Shown here: positions 6,251-7,416 of the stretch, piece by piece | How positions within the stretch are numbered: position 1 is the stretch's first letter | Layout of the letters: each line of letters opens with the position of its first letter | Origin: Hydrogenothermaceae bacterium | GTDB lineage: Bacteria; Aquificota; Aquificae; Hydrogenothermales; Hydrogenothermaceae | NCBI GenBank assembly: GCA_026984415.1 | Contig: JALSSE010000425.1 | Span: 1-7,416, forward strand | DNA: 7,416 bases | Reading direction: 5' to 3' | The notes under the pieces: generated by a model | Database searches by the model: none | Seen by the model: the letters and a program-made list of their open reading frames with translations, nothing else | Told to the model about the DNA's origin: nothing | Program-made: the position numbers and the translations under genes

Positions 6251-6988
6251 ATGTCAATAAAAAAAGTAGGTGCAAAACCACAAAACTTAGTTGAAAAAAT
6301 ATTTTTCATAGATTTTATGAAAGGTTTAAGCACAACAATAAAACATCTTTTCAGAAGAACTATAACAGTTACATTTCCATACGAAATAACAATTCCTTCA
6401 ATCAGGTTTAGAGGAATACACGGATTAAGAAACGTTGATGGAACAGAAGCACCAGATTTTGACTCATGGGTTAAAAAACTAAAAATAAAGCCTCCTGAAA
6501 TGGGTGAAACAAGATGTATTGCATGTAAATTCTGTCAGGCTGCTTGTCCAGTTCCTGAATTATTTACGATTAAAGCTGAAAAATTAGATGTTCCAGAAGA
6601 CCATCCCCATCACAAGTTAAAGGTTTTAGCTGTTTTTGACATGGATTTATCAAAATGTATGTTCTGTGGATTATGTACACAGGCATGTCCTACAGATTGT
6701 ATAATACATACTGATGTTTATGACCTTTCTTCATACTCAAGACACAGATGGGTAATGACAAAAGAAAAACTTTCAGAAATCGCAGACGAATTTATAGCAA
6801 GAAGAGGAAAAGAAAAATTCAACGAGATATCAAAATGGAGAGAAGACCAAAAATTATGGCCTGAATACGACGAAACAAGACCAAAAGTATGGGATTACCA
6901 TATTCCTAATTTAGGGTTTAACTACTTTGATGAATCACAGGAAGTTGCTTCACAAAAAGAAGAGAATACTGAAGAAAAAGCAAACTAA
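6251..6988 (+). CDS. nuoI: NADH-quinone oxidoreductase subunit I (2x[4Fe-4S] ferredoxin-like)
   Basis: NuoI carries the two tetranuclear clusters N6a and N6b that pass electrons toward N2 in the peripheral arm of complex I. Two full CxxCxxCxxxCP motifs are present: Cys89, 92, 95, 99 and Cys136, 139, 142, 146. The N-terminus has the amphipathic segment typical of the family (FMKGLSTTIKHLFRR, 22-36) and a PSIRFRG motif (49-55). At 245 residues it is longer than E. coli NuoI (about 180). The extra length lies in an insert of about 20 residues between the FRG motif and the first cysteine (about 65-85), a longer loop between clusters, and an acidic C-terminal tail ending EENTEEKAN. The gene follows the small membrane protein by 2 bases and is the last gene before a strong terminator. 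The gene usually found just before nuoI, nuoH, is missing here. Confidence 0.94.
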   Translation: MSIKKVGAKPQNLVEKIFFIDFMKGLSTTIKHLFRRTITVTFPYEITIPSIRFRGIHGLRNVDGTEAPDFDSWVKKLKIKPPEMGETRCIACKFCQAACPVPELFTIKAEKLDVPEDHPHHKLKVLAVFDMDLSKCMFCGLCTQACPTDCIIHTDVYDLSSYSRHRWVMTKEKLSEIADEFIARRGKEKFNEISKWREDQKLWPEYDETRPKVWDYHIPNLGFNYFDESQEVASQKEENTEEKAN

Positions 6989-7001
6989 TTTTAGATAAAT
7001 A

Positions 7002-7029
7002 TTGACAAAAAAGCGGGTTCGTCTAAATT
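7002..7029 (+). promoter_or_regulatory. Candidate promoter of the methyltransferase gene, overlapping the nuo terminator
   Basis: A consensus TTGACA (7002-7007) is followed after 16 bases by TAAATT (7024-7029), a 4-of-6 match to the -10 box. The -10 lies inside the hairpin arm of the nuoI terminator. Transcription would start near 7036, giving a leader of about 25 bases before ATG 7061. Confidence 0.45.
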
Positions 7030-7050
7030 TAGGCGAACCCTTTATTATTT
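7015..7050 (+). terminator. Strong hairpin terminator after nuoI
   Basis: The arm 7015-7027 pairs with 7028-7040 over 13 positions with one G-T pair (outer part GGGTTCG with CGAACCC), so only the inner A/T pairs form the loop. A T-rich run (TTTATTATTT, 7041-7050) follows. On the minus strand the arm is followed after two bases by T6, so it may work in both directions. It closes the nuoCD-small gene-nuoI unit. Confidence 0.85.
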
Positions 7051-7060
7051 GCAGGTAAAA

Positions 7061-7416
7061 ATGAAACTTACAGGGAAAGAAGAACTTATAAAAATTATTA
7101 AAGATAGAATAAAACAGGAAAATGGACTTTCATTCCGGGATTTTATGGATATTGCTTTATACTATCCAGAATTAGGTTATTACACATCAAAAGAACAAAA
7201 AATCGGTGGTTATGGTGATTTTTTTACAAGTTCTGAATTAGATAAAGCTTTTGGAAATCTTCTTGCAGAACAGTTTGTTGAAATTTTTAATAAATTAAAC
7301 ACAGAAAACTTTAAAATAGTTGAAATTGGAGCAGGAAAAGGATATTTAGCCCACGATATTTTAGAACACCTAAAAAATAAATATCCTGAAATTTATAAAA
7401 GATTAAACTACACAAT
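7061..7416 (+). CDS. NDUFAF7/MidA-family SAM-dependent methyltransferase, 5' part (runs off window)
   Basis: The frame is open from ATG 7061 to the window end, giving the first 118 residues. It shows the family opening: LSFRDFMDIALYYPELGYYT (23-42), then IGGYGDFFTSSELDKAFG (48-65), and the SAM-binding motif I VEIGAGKGYLAHDIL (87-101). Family members are about 350-400 residues, so roughly two thirds are missing. In mitochondria NDUFAF7 (MidA in Dictyostelium) is a complex I assembly factor that dimethylates Arg85 of NDUFS2, the NuoD homologue. The position next to nuoCD and nuoI, and the matching Arg240 in NuoCD, fit the same role here, but this is inference; the substrate of bacterial members is largely not established. 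A short AGG at 7053-7055 serves as ribosome site. A terminator and an apparent separate promoter lie between it and nuoI. Confidence 0.85.
   Translation, partial: MKLTGKEELIKIIKDRIKQENGLSFRDFMDIALYYPELGYYTSKEQKIGGYGDFFTSSELDKAFGNLLAEQFVEIFNKLNTENFKIVEIGAGKGYLAHDILEHLKNKYPEIYKRLNYT

Overview
The window is AT-rich and gene-dense, from a Gram-negative bacterium: it encodes the Kdo transferase of lipopolysaccharide synthesis and an outer-membrane barrel with a signal peptide. The low GC, the Lys/Glu/Ile-rich proteins, the fused NuoC-NuoD and a WaaA resembling the Aquifex enzyme suggest an Aquificota member, perhaps Sulfurihydrogenibium-like. That placement is inference and was not tested by a database search.

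Region 1 (1-3347, plus strand). The 3' end of a BCAM0308-like gene is followed by a rho-independent terminator. Ten bases after it starts a tight run of three overlapping genes: a FetB-type permease, WaaA (Kdo transferase), and a rubrerythrin-like/VIT1 fusion resembling MbfA. The two outer genes belong to families linked to iron export, with the envelope gene waaA between them. No ATPase partner for FetB is in view.

Region 2 (3344-4216, minus strand). A 290-residue predicted outer-membrane beta-barrel runs convergently into the iron gene, and the two stop codons share a TTAA. Its start is divergent from the next operon across a 142-bp intergenic region holding promoter-like sequences.

Region 3 (4359-6988, plus strand). 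This is a short complex I operon: fused nuoCD, an unlisted 51-codon gene for a single-span membrane protein, and nuoI. It has its own promoter and ends at a strong 13-bp hairpin terminator. NuoH, usually encoded before nuoI, is absent, so the other nuo genes must lie elsewhere.

Region 4 (7061 to the end, plus strand). This is the 5' part of an NDUFAF7/MidA-family methyltransferase. In mitochondria NDUFAF7 methylates an arginine of NDUFS2, the NuoD homologue, and that arginine is present here as Arg240 in the HRG motif of NuoCD. The methyltransferase appears to have its own promoter overlapping the nuo terminator. Regions 3 and 4 together look like a complex I subunit, small-protein and maturation-factor cluster.

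There is no gene-free stretch longer than 300 bases, and no tRNA, rRNA, CRISPR array or mobile element was seen.
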